From Mariprofundaceae bacterium (GTDB taxonomy: Bacteria > Pseudomonadota > Zetaproteobacteria > Mariprofundales > Mariprofundaceae), in NCBI GenBank assembly GCA_015488125.1, contig WFOJ01000050.1, forward strand, positions 1 through 16,640: a stretch of 16,640 bases of DNA. Reading direction: 5' to 3'. Positions within the stretch are counted from its first letter, which is position 1, and the number at the start of each line of letters is the position of its first letter. The position numbers were made by a program, and so were the translations under genes. Under the pieces are notes generated by a model that worked only from the letters and a program-made list of their open reading frames with translations, was not told the DNA's origin and did no database searches. This document shows, piece after piece, positions 1 through 6,313 of this stretch.

Positions 1-334
1 GCCCCAGCGACAGCCTGCCTTCACCGGGGTCTCCCTGCCATTGCAGGCGAACAGCTGGTCTTCCCTGTAAGGATGGCAGCCAGTCCGGCTCCACGCGCAG
101 ATGCCTGAAGTGTACCGCATCGGGCCGGTCGGTGGTCTGCATGTCAACGCCTGTGGCTGTCACGCCCAGCCCTGACCACTTGAGTGATGCCACATCAATA
201 TGTAGCGGCAGTTGTTGCTGTATGTTGGCCAGCTGCTGCCGCAGCCACGGCTCGGCATCCCAGCGTAGAGGGATGAAAATGAACAGCGACAGCAGAAACA
301 CCAGCAATAAGGTGTGCAGGCGCAACGGATTCAT
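1..334 (-). CDS. gspN: Type II secretion system protein N, 5' part (gene runs off the left edge)
   Basis: Only the first 111 codons are in the window; the gene continues beyond base 1. The ATG at 334-332 overlaps the gspM stop (TGA 333-331) as ATGA, which fixes the start. The protein opens with a short basic stretch (MNPLRLHT) and one hydrophobic segment at about residues 8-22, then a predicted periplasmic part beginning LPLHIDVASLKWSGLGVTAT (about residues 45-64). That is the repetitive beta, AsmA-like pattern seen in GspN proteins. GspN is an inner-membrane-anchored, non-universal accessory of the type II secretion machine. The assignment rests on this N-terminal pattern plus position directly after gspL and gspM. 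A generic AsmA-like protein is the alternative. No break is seen in the visible part. Confidence 0.72.
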   Translation of the reverse strand, partial: MNPLRLHTLLLVFLLSLFIFIPLRWDAEPWLRQQLANIQQQLPLHIDVASLKWSGLGVTATGVDMQTTDRPDAVHFRHLRVEPDWLPSLQGRPAVRLQWQGDPGEGRLSLG

Positions 335-864
335 GGCAATGGCCCGATCAATAATTGCAGGCGAACATAGCCGGATTCCTGACGTTCCATTTTCATCTGT
401 TCGATCGGTAATCCTTGCTGCTCGACCGCCAGCAGAAACCGACTGGCTTTGGCATACGTCAGCGGTTTGAAGCTCAGGCGCAGCCGCTGTTTGCCATCCA
501 TACCGGGCTGAGGTTTCATTTGTTTGACGGTTTGGCGCAGGTGCCGGGCGGCGATCAGCTTGTCAATCCGGGATAGCAGGCTGCCCGTGGCGACCTCCGG
601 TGTGCGCTGACGGTCGGATTGTTGCAAATGCTTTGCCAGCATCACAGCCTCATCAGCTTGTTGTTGCGAGGTTTTCAGCGTTTGCATCAGCTGATCATGC
701 CGATCCTGTAGCGGTAGCCAGAGACCAAACCAGAACAGGATCAGCGGCAATATCAGTGCGGCAAACAATAACATACGCTGTTCACGCGGCTGAAGTTGAT
801 GGTAACGGGCCTGCCATGCCTCCTGCAGTAACAGCCATTGTTCCCGCCATTGTTTTATGACCAT
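331..864 (-). CDS. gspM: Type II secretion system protein M
   Basis: Bitopic inner-membrane protein of the type II secretion assembly platform, which partners GspL. The product is 177 residues from the preferred ATG at 864. It has a cytoplasmic N-terminal tail rich in Q, W and R, including LQPREQRMLL just before the membrane, then one transmembrane segment (about residues 30-50, LLFAALILPLILFWFGLWLP). A coiled-coil-like stretch follows (DRHDQLMQTLKTSQQQADEA), and then a small periplasmic ferredoxin-like domain ending QESGYVRLQLLIGPLP. This layout and length match GspM (usually about 160-180 residues). A GTG at 870 is also in frame, but a GGAG five bases before the ATG favours 864. The start overlaps the gspL end by 10 bases and the stop overlaps gspN by 4, so the three are translated as a unit. 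Sequence conservation in GspM is low, so the call leans on architecture and neighbours. Confidence 0.82.
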   Translation of the reverse strand: MVIKQWREQWLLLQEAWQARYHQLQPREQRMLLFAALILPLILFWFGLWLPLQDRHDQLMQTLKTSQQQADEAVMLAKHLQQSDRQRTPEVATGSLLSRIDKLIAARHLRQTVKQMKPQPGMDGKQRLRLSFKPLTYAKASRFLLAVEQQGLPIEQMKMERQESGYVRLQLLIGPLP

Positions 865-2129
865 GACCACTCCAGTCGAAAACCAAGCTGCTTTTCGCCC
901 AGATTGGTGTCAATCACCGATACTGTATAACCAAGCTTGCGCTGTAGCCGCTGTTGGAGTTGGTTCAGCGTCTGAATATCGCGAATATGACCGCTTAGCT
1001 GCATGGTGCCGCGTTGCAGGCTGAGGCGTTGTAATTGCCAGGGAAGGTCGCGGTAAATGCTCGCAATCACCTGTAAATCATGCGTTAGCCGGGCATCGGT
1101 TCGTTGTGTTGTGGCCGCGCTTGCTCGTTGAAGTTGGGCCAGCGGGTCAATGATCACCGTTTCCCTTGGCAGTCCCTGATGAAATGCCGTCATCAACCGC
1201 GCTTGTTGCGCAGCAATACGATCTTCCAATTGTGCATTGCTGTGTAGCAGCGAAGCGACCGCCAGCAATGCCATGCAGGCAGCCAGGATCAGCGCGCGTC
1301 GCCAGGGGCGCAAAGCCTGCCAGTTTCCGCTGGCCGCCCATTGACCATGACGAAAGTTCATGGCAGATCGTGCAACGCCCGTGCTGATCGTTCGTAAACT
1401 GGCATGGTAACGGGGTAGCAATTCATCAAGGGTTTCACCCTGCCACTGCCCGCCCGCAGCTTCTATATATGCCACGCTTTTGCCGGATAACTGGCCAGTC
1501 AGGGCATGCTGCGCCATATCGAAACCCATCGCCTGCAAAGAACACAAGGCTTCCTGCCAGAGATGATCATCCATTGCACCATTCAGCCGTCGCATGCCAT
1601 ACCAGCAGCCCTGGCGGTGAAACCCCAGACACAATCCCTCCGTATCTTCATCAACAATGGCCTGCGCTGTTGCATCCTCATGCTTCCACTGTTGCAGGCG
1701 ATGCCAAAGATCGACGCCAAGGTGGGTGAGTCGTTGCCAGTGGGGATGCGCTTGCATATCCTCCTTCAAGGCCCTTGGCATGGCGAACACCATGCCCCGG
1801 ATGCCGCCTTCAGGATCGCGTGAAACATCCCAGCATAACCACCAGTCGCCAGCGTTAATACCAGCTCGTTCGACCAGTTCCTGTTGCAGCATTTCGTCAT
1901 CGACTATGGCGGTTGAGGCAAGCGGCAGATGAATATTGCGAGTCAGCAGCGATTCAGCATACCAGATAGCCACAGGGTGATCGTGGTCGTCGATCAGTTG
2001 CCATGCCTCACACGCTGGCAATGCATCTGTTTCAGCATTGACTTCTTCGTGTTGCAAGCCCAGTTCGGGATGATACCAGGCCAGGATGCGGCCATCCCAG
2101 GCTATGCAAAACGGTGTATTGTCGGTCAC
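855..2129 (-). CDS. gspL: Type II secretion system protein L
   Basis: GspL is the inner-membrane component that recruits the ATPase GspE through its cytoplasmic actin-like domain and pairs with GspM in the periplasm. The product is 424 residues from the preferred GTG at 2129. A long soluble N-terminal part (about 1-255) is followed by NFRHGQW (about 258-264), equivalent to the conserved 'N-x-x-x-G-x-F/W' element that precedes the membrane in GspL. One transmembrane segment (about 278-296, ALILAACMALLAVASLL) and a periplasmic part follow. The periplasmic part has a helical linker and a ferredoxin-like end with paired beta strands (MQLSGHIRD, QLGFRLEWSW). The GTG at 2129 overlaps the stop of the preceding gene as GTGA. 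An in-frame GTG at 2156 would add nine residues and a 31-base overlap, and is less likely. The N-terminal domain is divergent. A PilM/PilN-like fusion is the alternative, but the gspM and gspN neighbours argue against it. Confidence 0.8.
   Translation of the reverse strand: MTDNTPFCIAWDGRILAWYHPELGLQHEEVNAETDALPACEAWQLIDDHDHPVAIWYAESLLTRNIHLPLASTAIVDDEMLQQELVERAGINAGDWWLCWDVSRDPEGGIRGMVFAMPRALKEDMQAHPHWQRLTHLGVDLWHRLQQWKHEDATAQAIVDEDTEGLCLGFHRQGCWYGMRRLNGAMDDHLWQEALCSLQAMGFDMAQHALTGQLSGKSVAYIEAAGGQWQGETLDELLPRYHASLRTISTGVARSAMNFRHGQWAASGNWQALRPWRRALILAACMALLAVASLLHSNAQLEDRIAAQQARLMTAFHQGLPRETVIIDPLAQLQRASAATTQRTDARLTHDLQVIASIYRDLPWQLQRLSLQRGTMQLSGHIRDIQTLNQLQQRLQRKLGYTVSVIDTNLGEKQLGFRLEWSWS
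865..873 (-). promoter_or_regulatory. Ribosome binding site of gspM (decides the start)
   Basis: GGAG on the minus strand at 873-870, five bases before the ATG at 864-862. The alternative upstream GTG (870-868) overlaps this motif and so would lack a usable site. The motif lies inside the 3' end of gspL. Confidence 0.6.
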
Positions 2130-2458
2130 TGCCTGGCCCGGGTCTTCTTTTGCCACAGAAAGTAAAAGAAAATGGCGATGGCCAGGCCAAACAGTCCACC
2201 AAGGGTAGCCAGACCACCAGCGATGGCGATCGCCACAAGAACTGTATCCGGCGCTGCATCATGCGCGGTGTGCATCAATCGGGGCATGGTCAGCGCCAGC
2301 ATCATAATGCCTGCCATCACCACCGCGATATATACCTTGATTTGTCGCAACCATGTTTTGCTTGCCCGACTGGCCAGTAAATCAGCGCCGCAGGCCGGGC
2401 AGTGTTGTTCTTCTTCCATGAAGCCGCGATGGCATTCAGGGCATGTGCGAATCGCCAT
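2126..2458 (-). CDS. Small membrane protein with N-terminal zinc ribbon
   Basis: I do not recognise a named family. The 110-residue product starts with two CxxC knuckles (CPEC at 6-9 and CPAC at 20-23), spaced as in a zinc ribbon, followed by a basic linker (SRASKTWLRQIK). Two predicted transmembrane helices follow (about 42-58 and 74-101), joined by a short loop, and the tail is positively charged (QKKTRARQ). By the positive-inside rule both the ribbon and the tail should face the cytoplasm. A strong ribosome site (AGGGGG) lies five bases before the ATG. The gene sits 13 bases after the DUF2333 gene, and its stop overlaps the gspL start by 4 bases, so it is cotranscribed with the secretion genes. 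It could be a cytoplasmic-facing accessory of the secretion platform or an unrelated rider. That is inference only. Confidence 0.75.
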   Translation of the reverse strand: MAIRTCPECHRGFMEEEQHCPACGADLLASRASKTWLRQIKVYIAVVMAGIMMLALTMPRLMHTAHDAAPDTVLVAIAIAGGLATLGGLFGLAIAIFFYFLWQKKTRARQ

Positions 2459-2469
2459 TGGTTCCCCCT
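2459..2469 (-). promoter_or_regulatory. Ribosome binding site of the zinc-ribbon gene
   Basis: AGGGGG on the minus strand at 2469-2464, five bases before the ATG at 2458. It lies within the 13-base gap after the DUF2333 stop codon and confirms this start. Confidence 0.65.
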
Positions 2470-2471
2470 AT

Positions 2472-3464
2472 TCAGCCTGCTGAAGAAGCTGCTCTGTGTT
2501 GCAACACGCTGTTCACTGAATTCATCTTCTGGCGCACGCTGTATAAGCGTGTGGCCAGTTGTTTCAGGTGGTTGTTACGCCATGATTCGTCGTCACCGTT
2601 AAACACGATGTCCGGCTCAAAATAAGCATGCTCAAGCTGGTTGATGATACTCTGCATGAGCTTGTGACCATCATTTTTTTCCAGTACGCTGGCATATTCA
2701 AAGTTCAGCACCTGATAGATCTCATATAAGGCATAGGCCACGCCCTTGGCATGATAAAAACGATCATCACTGTCGAACATGCTGATATCCGGTGCTGTTA
2801 AGGCAGATGTTTCCGCCCCCAGTAACGAAGCAAACTGTTCATTCAGGCGTACCAGGGTATCAGCGCGGGAAAAGAAGCCCGCCTTGCCGTTTTTCAGCTC
2901 GTCCCTGTACTGGTTCAGCAGTTGTATGGTTTTGCGCAGTTCCTTTTCATAGCGCGGAAACATCCAGGAATCAGGCGAAACCGACATATGGCCATAGGCT
3001 TTTTGCACATTGGCATTCAGGGCGCTGGTTGTACGATCTTGACGCGAAAGGTTTTCCCGCAACACCAGCAACGAACGCAACAGGGTTTCCCGCATGCCTA
3101 ACTGAAAGTTGACCTTGTTATCCAGCAAGCGGGTGAACGGAAATACGTCGTTAGGAAACCAGCCGCCAAAGGAATCCAGCTCTTTGTTGATCAGCAGGCA
3201 ATGAATATCCACAAACGCCATGCCGGCAAGGGTGGGGGAGTCGGCTTTGATCTGGCTGGCGGAAAGTGGCATTTCGTGCTCCACATCTTTCGGCGGCACC
3301 TCACTGGCGGGTACGGGCATGCTGGCCATGGCCACCACAAAGGGGCGGGATTGTTGCGACAAGGCATACAGCCAGAAACCCATCAGGCCGAGTACCAGAA
3401 GGATGATCAGTATGATGAGGCGATAGCGTTGCCAGAATACTGTTGGCCGTGGTATAATGCTCAC
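2472..3464 (-). CDS. DUF2333 family membrane-anchored protein
   Basis: 330 residues of unknown function. Features seen: a short cytoplasmic tail, one transmembrane anchor (about 15-35, RLIILIILLVLGLMGFWLYA) and a large, mostly helical domain placed outside the inner membrane. The domain carries the blocks I associate with DUF2333 (PF10095): GGWFPNDVFPFTRLLDN, FQLGMRETLLRSLLVLRENL, PDSWMFPRYEKELRK, and FSRADTLVRLNEQFASLLG. The family occurs in several proteobacterial classes, and no biochemical role is known to me. The start is a GTG that overlaps the map stop as GTGA, preceded by a near-perfect AGGAGG site. The zinc-ribbon gene follows after 13 bases, and gspLMN after that. The placement suggests an envelope role, possibly tied to secretion, but that is guilt by association. 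No catalytic motif is obvious. Confidence 0.85.
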   Translation of the reverse strand: MSIIPRPTVFWQRYRLIILIILLVLGLMGFWLYALSQQSRPFVVAMASMPVPASEVPPKDVEHEMPLSASQIKADSPTLAGMAFVDIHCLLINKELDSFGGWFPNDVFPFTRLLDNKVNFQLGMRETLLRSLLVLRENLSRQDRTTSALNANVQKAYGHMSVSPDSWMFPRYEKELRKTIQLLNQYRDELKNGKAGFFSRADTLVRLNEQFASLLGAETSALTAPDISMFDSDDRFYHAKGVAYALYEIYQVLNFEYASVLEKNDGHKLMQSIINQLEHAYFEPDIVFNGDDESWRNNHLKQLATRLYSVRQKMNSVNSVLQHRAASSAG

Positions 3465-4228
3465 GTACTTCCTCCTTTGGATGATGGCAGTGTCAGGATT
3501 TCCGCGCCGTGTTCCCTCACTGCCAGGGTGTGTTCAAATTGCGCTGATAATGATTTGTCACGGGTTACCACCGTCCATTGATCACGCAGGAGTTTAACCG
3601 CGGGCTTGCCAGCATTGACCATTGGCTCAATGGTGAACACCATGCCTTCCTGCAGTTCCAGGCCCTGTCCGGGCTTGCCGTAATGCAGTACCTTTGGGTC
3701 TTCATGAAAATCCCGGCCGATGCCGTGACCGCAGTAATCACGCACCACAGAATAACGCCGCGATTCCACCAGCCTCTGGATGGCATGCCCGATATCACCC
3801 AGTGTGGCCCCGGGGCGCACGGCGGCGATCCCCGCATCCAGCGCTTCCCTGGCTGTTTCCACCAGCTTGCGGGCATGAGGTTTGACGTCACCAACATAGA
3901 ACGTGCGGCTGGTATCGCCATGCCAGCCATCAAGAATCGTGGTTACATCAACATTGATAATATCACCGGCGACCAATTTCTTGTTGCTCGGGATGCCATG
4001 GCAGACCACATGATTAACGGAGGTGCATACAGATTTGGGAAAACCATGGTAGTTCAGCGGCGCAGGAATACCACCATGGTCCAGTGTATATTCATGAACC
4101 AGGGTATTGATGGCTTCTGTGGTGATGCCCGGACGAATATGCCCGGCGATCATCTCCAGTGTGTCAGCAGCCAACCGGCATGCCGGCCGCATGGCATCAA
4201 TATCTTCAGGTGTTTTCAGTATAATCAT
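3461..4228 (-). CDS. map: Type I methionine aminopeptidase
   Basis: Removes the initiator methionine from nascent proteins in the cytoplasm. It is an essential metalloenzyme of the pita-bread fold. The product is 255 residues from the ATG at 4228, the usual length for bacterial type I enzymes (about 250-265). All expected active-site residues are visible: His77 in CHGIP, metal ligands Asp94 (INVDVT) and Asp105 (WHGDTSRTF), His168 (GHGIGRDFHEDP), Glu201 (FTIEPM) and Glu232 (AQFEHT). An in-frame upstream start at 4288 would add 20 residues without family similarity (LPKLPFSCLSGLILYTGTP). The ATG at 4228, with GGGA a few bases upstream, begins at the conserved 'IILKTPEDI' opening and is preferred. 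It lies 199 bases downstream of mtnA, and its stop overlaps the next gene by 4 bases. Assignment is secure. Confidence 0.97.
   Translation of the reverse strand: MIILKTPEDIDAMRPACRLAADTLEMIAGHIRPGITTEAINTLVHEYTLDHGGIPAPLNYHGFPKSVCTSVNHVVCHGIPSNKKLVAGDIINVDVTTILDGWHGDTSRTFYVGDVKPHARKLVETAREALDAGIAAVRPGATLGDIGHAIQRLVESRRYSVVRDYCGHGIGRDFHEDPKVLHYGKPGQGLELQEGMVFTIEPMVNAGKPAVKLLRDQWTVVTRDKSLSAQFEHTLAVREHGAEILTLPSSKGGST
3465..3476 (-). promoter_or_regulatory. Ribosome binding site of the DUF2333 gene (supports a GTG start)
   Basis: AGGAGG on the minus strand at 3476-3471, six bases before the GTG at 3464-3462. It lies within the last codons of map. The strength and ideal spacing support GTG as the true start and independent initiation rather than only coupling. 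Confidence 0.75.
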
Positions 4229-4427
4229 GGGTGTCCCGGTATATAAAATCAACCCTGACAGGCAGGAGAAGGGAAGCTTAGGCAGCAAGGCTTAACTTGC
4301 AAGAGCCGATGCGCCGCGTGCGCACATGTCATATCAGAGTTATCCTGCCGGTATGCTGTTATGGCTGCTGTTGTTTTTCTGGCGCGTAGTGTGCCGCGTT
4401 TCAGGCGGAAAAACGACGGCCTGCGAA
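4229..4427 (-). other. Spacer between mtnA and map; probable map promoter region, no clear signal
   Basis: This is the longest non-coding stretch of the window (199 bases) and the only sizeable gap in the left block. A promoter for map and the genes after it could be here. I see no convincing -35/-10 pair: a TATATA (minus strand 4245-4240) is too close to the start codon and has no matching -35. A 5-base-arm inverted repeat (4402-4406 with 4419-4423) just after mtnA has its T-run inside the loop rather than after the stem, so it is not a standard terminator. A short open frame crossing the spacer is listed separately. Confidence 0.4.
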
Positions 4428-4431
4428 TCAT
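4249..4431 (-). CDS. Possible small basic protein (60 residues), doubtful
   Basis: An open frame starts at an ATG (4431-4429) that overlaps the mtnA stop as ATGA, the same junction style used by genuine gene pairs in this window, and ends 20 bases before map. The product begins MIRRPSFFRLKRGTLRARK, so it is strongly basic, and ends with a cysteine-containing tail (KPCCLSFPSPACQG). There is no recognisable domain and no clear ribosome site. It may be a chance reading frame through the spacer, since composition here permits such frames. It is listed because it fills the only gap and has a coupled start. Confidence 0.18.
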   Translation of the reverse strand: MIRRPSFFRLKRGTLRARKTTAAITAYRQDNSDMTCAHAAHRLLQVKPCCLSFPSPACQG

Positions 4432-5441
4432 GGCCATTGCCCATGTTCACAAATGATGGCGGTGATATTGGCATAAGGGGTAACATCAAAGGCGGGGTTG
4501 GCTGCGCTCACGCCGGGGCTGGCAATGCGTAGTTGCAACATCTTGCCATCAGCAGTTTCACCTTGTGCATGCGTCAGTTCTTCGCTGCCCCGCTCTTCGA
4601 TGGGGATGTGTTGGCCATCAGGGCAGTGGGCATCCATGGTGCTCAGCGGCGCCGCGACGTAAAAGGGGATACCGTGCGCCTTGGCCGCCAGCGATAGTGC
4701 ATAGGTGCCGATTTTATTGGCGACATCGCCATTGGCAGCAATACGGTCGGCCCCGGTGACCACAGCATCGACCTTGCCCTGCTGCATCATCCAGGCGGCA
4801 GCGCCATCGGCCTGCAAACAGCAATCAATGCCCTGTTGCTGTAATTCCCAGGCCGTCAGTCGCGCGCCCTGCAGACGCGGGCGGGTTTCGTCCACCAGCA
4901 CAAAAGGCGATTCACCCTGTGCCTGTAACTGATAAATCCCCGAGGTGGCTGTACCCCAGTCAACAGCGGCCAGCCAGCCAGCGTTGCAGTGGGTCAGAAT
5001 GCGGCGTTGACCTGTAGCCAGTCGCTCGGCCAGATGTTCGCCCATGACCTGATTGCGCTGCACTTCGGCATCGGCGTAGGCACAGGCGGCGGCAATCATG
5101 TGTTGCGCACTGGTCGCTTCGCTGGCGGTTTGCGCCATGGCATCGCAGGCGTGAAAGAGGTTGACCGCAGTAGGACGGGTGGCGCGAAAGCGCGGCAACC
5201 AGTGGCTGAAAAAGCGCGCTTCATCCCTGGCAAAGGCCAGCGCCAGCCCAAGGGCGGCAAAGGCGCCAATGCTTGGCGCGCCACGCACTTCCATGGTTTC
5301 AATGGCCTGGCAAATGGTCTCCGGATCACCGGATTCACGCCAGCGAACGGCAAAAGGCAGCAGACACTGATTCAGCCAGCGCGGGCATTGCTGTTGCACG
5401 CTCCATTCGACAGCGCGGTGATGCTGGCCTGCGATCTTCAT
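4428..5441 (-). CDS. mtnA: S-methyl-5-thioribose-1-phosphate isomerase
   Basis: Converts methylthioribose-1-phosphate to methylthioribulose-1-phosphate in the methionine salvage pathway, which recycles the methylthio group left by polyamine synthesis. The product is 337 residues, close to the family length of about 340-370. Diagnostic blocks are RGAPSIG (53-59), LTHCNAG (149-155, with catalytic Cys152), DETRPRLQGARLTAWEL (184-200), TGADRIAANGDVANKIGTY (229-247, with catalytic Asp232), and IPIEERGSEELT near the C-terminus. The ATG at 5441 overlaps the parB stop as ATGA. The longer in-frame extension to 5564 lies entirely within parB and carries no family similarity. The N-terminal element often written 'LDQ..LP' is LNQCLLP here, a small deviation. 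No other salvage gene is in the window, so the partners must lie elsewhere. It is distinguished from eIF2B-like and ribose-1,5-bisphosphate isomerases by the full set of blocks. Confidence 0.95.
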   Translation of the reverse strand: MKIAGQHHRAVEWSVQQQCPRWLNQCLLPFAVRWRESGDPETICQAIETMEVRGAPSIGAFAALGLALAFARDEARFFSHWLPRFRATRPTAVNLFHACDAMAQTASEATSAQHMIAAACAYADAEVQRNQVMGEHLAERLATGQRRILTHCNAGWLAAVDWGTATSGIYQLQAQGESPFVLVDETRPRLQGARLTAWELQQQGIDCCLQADGAAAWMMQQGKVDAVVTGADRIAANGDVANKIGTYALSLAAKAHGIPFYVAAPLSTMDAHCPDGQHIPIEERGSEELTHAQGETADGKMLQLRIASPGVSAANPAFDVTPYANITAIICEHGQWP

Positions 5442-6313
5442 GCCTGTTGCCGCAGGCGCTTGAGCAACTGATCCAGTTCGCCAGCATAGCCGTACTGAAT
5501 ACGGATTTCCCCACCGCCATTCTTTTTGTGGCGAATATGCACCTTCAGCGACAATGCCCGGCACAACTCATCCTCAAGCGCCAGGATATCGGCATCAGCG
5601 ATCACATCGCCTGAAGGCTGTTTTTGCTGGCTGCGTTTGGCCTCTTGTTCGACACGACGAGCGCTCCATTGCTGTTGCAGCGCCTCCTGTGCCAGTGCTT
5701 CGGCTCTGGCTGGCTCCATGCCGACCAGTGGCCGCACATGCCCCATTTCCAGTTGGCGCGTAGCGACCAACTGCTGCACTTTCTCCGGCAGACGCAGTAA
5801 ACGCAGGGTGTTGCTAACGTGTGAGCGTGAAACCCCCAGTTGCGTGGCCACTTTTTGTTGCGTGTAAGCAAATTCCTCCATCAAACGCTGATAGGCACGG
5901 GCTGATTCAATGGCGCTCAGGTTATCCCGTTGCTCATTTTCGATAATGGCCAACTCCAACGCCTGCGCATCGCTAACGTCGCGTACAACCGCCGGTATTT
6001 CATCAAGACCGGCAGCCTGTGCGGCGCGCCAGCGACGTTCACCGGCAATCAATTGCCAGCCTTGCTCGCCGTGAGGTCGCAGCAATACCGGTGTCAACAC
6101 GCCTTCCCGGCGCACTGATGCTACCAGGGCCGCAAGCTCTTCTTCGCGAAAGATGGTGCGTGGCTGATACGGGTTGGGCGTAATCGAGGCGACAGGCACC
6201 AGGCGGCTTTGCAGAGCGGATGTTTCTTCGGGTTCATCCATCAGCAAGGCGTCCAGGCCTTTGCCTAATCCACGTGGTTTTGCTGTTTTTTTCGTCATCG
6301 TTTTGTTACTCAC
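5438..6313 (-). CDS. parB: Chromosome partitioning protein ParB (CTPase clamp, parS binder)
   Basis: Loads on centromere-like parS sites, spreads as a CTP-dependent clamp, and works with the ATPase ParA and SMC in chromosome segregation. The product is 291 residues, typical for a chromosomal ParB. Order of elements: N-terminal ParA-contact motif RGLGKGLDALL (14-24), SITPNPYQPR (43-52), arginine-rich CTP-binding box AGERRWRA (90-97), ENEQRDNLSAIE (126-137), helix-turn-helix TQQKVATQLGVSRSHVSNTL (152-171), and a C-terminal dimerisation domain (about 235-291). The GTG at 6313 overlaps the rsmE stop as GTGA; an ATG at 6298 is an alternative start, and neither has a clear ribosome site. The stop overlaps mtnA. 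Unusually, no parA is adjacent: the upstream neighbour is rsmE. The intact ParA-contact motif implies that a ParA is encoded elsewhere. Confidence 0.95.
   Translation of the reverse strand: MSNKTMTKKTAKPRGLGKGLDALLMDEPEETSALQSRLVPVASITPNPYQPRTIFREEELAALVASVRREGVLTPVLLRPHGEQGWQLIAGERRWRAAQAAGLDEIPAVVRDVSDAQALELAIIENEQRDNLSAIESARAYQRLMEEFAYTQQKVATQLGVSRSHVSNTLRLLRLPEKVQQLVATRQLEMGHVRPLVGMEPARAEALAQEALQQQWSARRVEQEAKRSQQKQPSGDVIADADILALEDELCRALSLKVHIRHKKNGGGEIRIQYGYAGELDQLLKRLRQQA

Noticed and set aside
1811..1826. parS-like sequence (minus strand TGTTTCACG followed by CGATCCT) inside gspL
   Set aside because: Only about 12 of 16 positions match the parS palindrome and the second half is poor; it lies in a coding region and is far from parB. 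A parS site needs a near-perfect palindrome.
3578..4246. Open frame of 222 residues opposite map
   Set aside because: It lies antisense to a gene with all catalytic residues in place and shows no domain or ribosome site.
4285..4300. GCAAG...CTTGC hairpin in the mtnA-map spacer as a terminator
   Set aside because: Five-base stem with a 6-base loop and no following T-run; too weak to be called.
5442..5564. Longer version of mtnA starting within parB
   Set aside because: The extra 41 residues have no similarity to the isomerase family and overlap parB almost to its C-terminal domain; the ATGA start at 5441 fits the family opening.
5815..5831. Half parS-like CGTGAAAC within parB
   Set aside because: Only one half matches, and it falls inside the helix-turn-helix coding part, so chance is the better explanation.
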